NCBI RefSeq assembly: GCF_009831765.1
Contig: NZ_WSSB01000011.1
Span: 43,558 to 107,557 of the forward strand
DNA from: Craterilacuibacter sinensis
GTDB taxonomy: Bacteria; Pseudomonadota; Gammaproteobacteria; Burkholderiales; Chromobacteriaceae
DNA length: 64,000 nucleotides
Direction: 5' to 3'
The position numbers and the translations under genes are program-made. This document shows positions 62,581-64,000 of this stretch, piece by piece. The stretch's first letter is position 1. Every line of letters begins with the position of its first letter. The notes below the pieces were generated by a model. That model did no database searches. It had not been told where the DNA came from and was given only the letters and a program-made list of their open reading frames with translations.

Positions 62581-63293
62581 TGATGGCCGCCACTACGCTT
62601 GCCAAGATCGCTTCCTCGCCCATGGCCGGTATTTTTATCACCCTGCTGGCTTACAAGCTGGCCATCTTGTTGAACAAGCGCTGCCATGGTCATCCTTTGA
62701 CCAATACGGTACTGGTCGGCTCGCTGATCGTGATCACCCTGTTGCTGTTGTCCGGTATCAGTTACGAACGCTATATGGAGGGCGGGCGTTTTATCCTCTT
62801 GTTGCTGGGGCCTGCTACGGTCGCACTGGCGGTGCCGCTATACCATAATCTACCCAAACTCAGGCGTGCAGCCGGCCCCTTGGCGATTGCGCTATGCCTG
62901 GGGGCGCTGGCGGGTATTCTCACTGCCTTGTATCTCGGGCAGGGCTTGGATTTGCCGCACAATGTGGTGTTATCTTTGTTGCCGCGCTCGGTTACGACCC
63001 CGATTGCCATGGGAGTGTCCGAGGCGATAGGCGGGATACCGGCGCTCAGTGCCACATTTGTTATCGTGTCCGGTATTTTGGGCGCTGTGCTGGTCAAGCC
63101 GCTTTTTACATGGCTGGGCTGGCGCGATGATATGGTGTTGGGGTTTGCTACCGGGCTTGCCGCACACGGTATCGGCACGGCACGTGTGTTTCAGCTGTCG
63201 GAAACGGCCGGCGCCTTTGCCGGGCTGGCCATGGGCTTGAACGGTTTGTTGACGGCCGTATTGGTGCCGCTGGTGGTCAGCTGGCTGATGTGA
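62577..63293 (+). CDS. lrgB: LrgB family protein
   Basis: A 238-residue membrane protein. The signatures LPRSVTTPIAMGVSEAIGG and the C-terminal GLAAHGIGTARVFQ are intact. The start is one of three successive ATG codons (62577, 62580, 62583); the first overlaps the lrgA stop. It acts with LrgA. Confidence 0.92.
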   Translation: MMMAATTLAKIASSPMAGIFITLLAYKLAILLNKRCHGHPLTNTVLVGSLIVITLLLLSGISYERYMEGGRFILLLLGPATVALAVPLYHNLPKLRRAAGPLAIALCLGALAGILTALYLGQGLDLPHNVVLSLLPRSVTTPIAMGVSEAIGGIPALSATFVIVSGILGAVLVKPLFTWLGWRDDMVLGFATGLAAHGIGTARVFQLSETAGAFAGLAMGLNGLLTAVLVPLVVSWLM

Positions 63294-63329
63294 TGCACTA
63301 GCGTTTAGATTTGAATAAAGGAGAGGGCG

Positions 63330-63791
63330 ATGGATCTGGTGTTATGGCGCCATGCCGAGGCGGAGGAGGGGAGTGACGACTTGGCGCGTGTCCTGACGCG
63401 GCGGGGGCATAAGCAGGCCAGCCAGATGGCGTACTGGTTGCGTCAGCATTTGCCTAAAGATTATGTACTGCTTGCTTCCGAGGCGCGGCGTACCCAGCAG
63501 ACTGCCGCTTATCTGGGTAAGCAGTTTGAGGTTTTGCCTGCGCTCAATCCGGATGCATCGTGGGATCAGGTGCTGCGCGCCGTTAAATGGCCGCAAGGGG
63601 CGCGCACCGTCGTGCTGGTCGGGCATCAGCCTTATCTGGGGTGTATCGCCGCCATGCTGTTGAGCGAACAGCCGCTGTTCTGGAGCGTGAAAAAGGGCAG
63701 CATCTGGTGGCTTAGCCATAAAAAGCATGGCGAGATCGAGCAAGTGAGGCTGAAAACGATGTTGCCGGTGTCCATGCTGGATCACGGATAA
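63330..63791 (+). CDS. sixA: Phosphohistidine phosphatase SixA
   Basis: A 153-residue histidine phosphatase. Catalytic RHA with His8 (RHG in most family members; RHA is normal for SixA), second His in LVGHQPYLG, and SEARRTQQTA. In E. coli SixA removes phosphate from the histidine of NPr/ArcB-type phosphocarriers. GGAG precedes the ATG. Confidence 0.93.
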   Translation: MDLVLWRHAEAEEGSDDLARVLTRRGHKQASQMAYWLRQHLPKDYVLLASEARRTQQTAAYLGKQFEVLPALNPDASWDQVLRAVKWPQGARTVVLVGHQPYLGCIAAMLLSEQPLFWSVKKGSIWWLSHKKHGEIEQVRLKTMLPVSMLDHG

Positions 63792-64000
63792 AACGGTCAA
63801 GCCAGCTCATAACTCGGCTATTTGTGGGTGTGGTGAAAGTTTCTCTGTCTGTTTTATTTGGTGTTTATCTTTTTGTATCAATTACTTGTGTAGGTTTTGT
63901 GCTTTTTGACCTGCGTTTTTGTGGATTTTATTGCGGGCATAGGGTTGACGCATGCTCCCGAATTCCGTATATTTCGCCTCCTCAGCTGACGACGCAAACG
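63792..64000 (+). other. AT-rich terminal intergenic region
   Basis: No gene. The stretch is rich in T and contains a promoter near its end. No clear terminator of sixA was seen. Confidence 0.5.
63945..63973 (+). promoter_or_regulatory. Strong promoter, possibly for a stable-RNA operon beyond the window
   Basis: TTGACG (63945-63950) and TATATT (63968-63973) with exactly 17 bases between, an AT-rich upstream stretch like an UP element, and a GC-rich discriminator (TCGCCTCC). This layout is typical of ribosomal RNA promoters. The downstream gene is not in the window. Confidence 0.6.

Noticed and set aside
1..64000. CRISPR arrays, insertion sequences, prophage or integrase genes
   Set aside because: No regularly spaced repeats, transposase motifs or phage structural genes were seen on either strand.

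Overview
The window reads as chromosomal DNA of a GC-rich betaproteobacterium, most likely of the order Neisseriales (Chromobacteriaceae/Chitinibacteraceae type). Support comes from gene order as well as gene content: lipoprotein TPR gene - lolB - ispE - tRNA-Gln - prs - rplY - pth - ychF, the divergent purM / perM-like - hda pair, fimT-pilVWX-pilY1-pilE, and a membrane-anchored dihaem cytochrome c5 like that of Neisseria. I see no CRISPR array, insertion sequence, integrase or prophage gene. The window looks like core genome with a few accessory insertions.

Region 1 (1-11.5 kb) concerns type IV pili. A lone pilin gene faces a canonical minor-pilin operon (fimT, pilV, pilW, pilX, pilY1, pilE; minus strand). 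Upstream of it on the same strand is a second complete minor-pilin set (PilE-, GspH-, PilW-, PilX- and PilV-like). This set has no PilY1 but carries a 600-residue PilX-like protein with a repetitive, probably beta-solenoid body. It is the most unusual locus here and may encode an alternative pilus tip.

Region 2 (11.5-27 kb): a SirB2-family gene, then recC-recB-pap-recD, in which a two-domain polyphosphate kinase 2-type gene sits inside the RecBCD locus and overlaps recD. A Nudix hydrolase and a methyltransferase follow. Then comes an AbgT-family transporter-pepT pair preceded by a perfect FNR box centred 41.5 bases before the predicted transcription start, so this pair is probably induced by low oxygen.

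Region 3 (27-44 kb): a small ribbon-helix-helix-like gene with a palindrome over its promoter, tRNA-Arg(CCG), dihaem cytochrome c, rep, apaH, plsC, mutM, the lolB-ispE-prs-rplY-pth-ychF housekeeping block with tRNA-Gln(TTG), an amino-acid ABC transporter lacking an adjacent ATPase, and an exported aspartoacylase/AstE-type deacylase behind a near-consensus promoter and a structured 5' leader.

Region 4 (44-64 kb): tandem YidB-like genes, a BaiN-like flavoprotein, an NlpD-like LysM/LytM lipoprotein, fpr, pyrimidine salvage (upp with a terminator-like leader, then uraA), grxD, a ClC channel, rsmB, a DUF3108 protein and purN-purM. On the other strand are perM-like, hda, a HAD phosphatase, a DUF815 ATPase and a MutT-ThiE fusion; ubiC-ubiA, lrgAB and sixA follow. 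The last 60 bases hold a strong promoter with a GC-rich discriminator that may serve a stable-RNA operon just outside the window.
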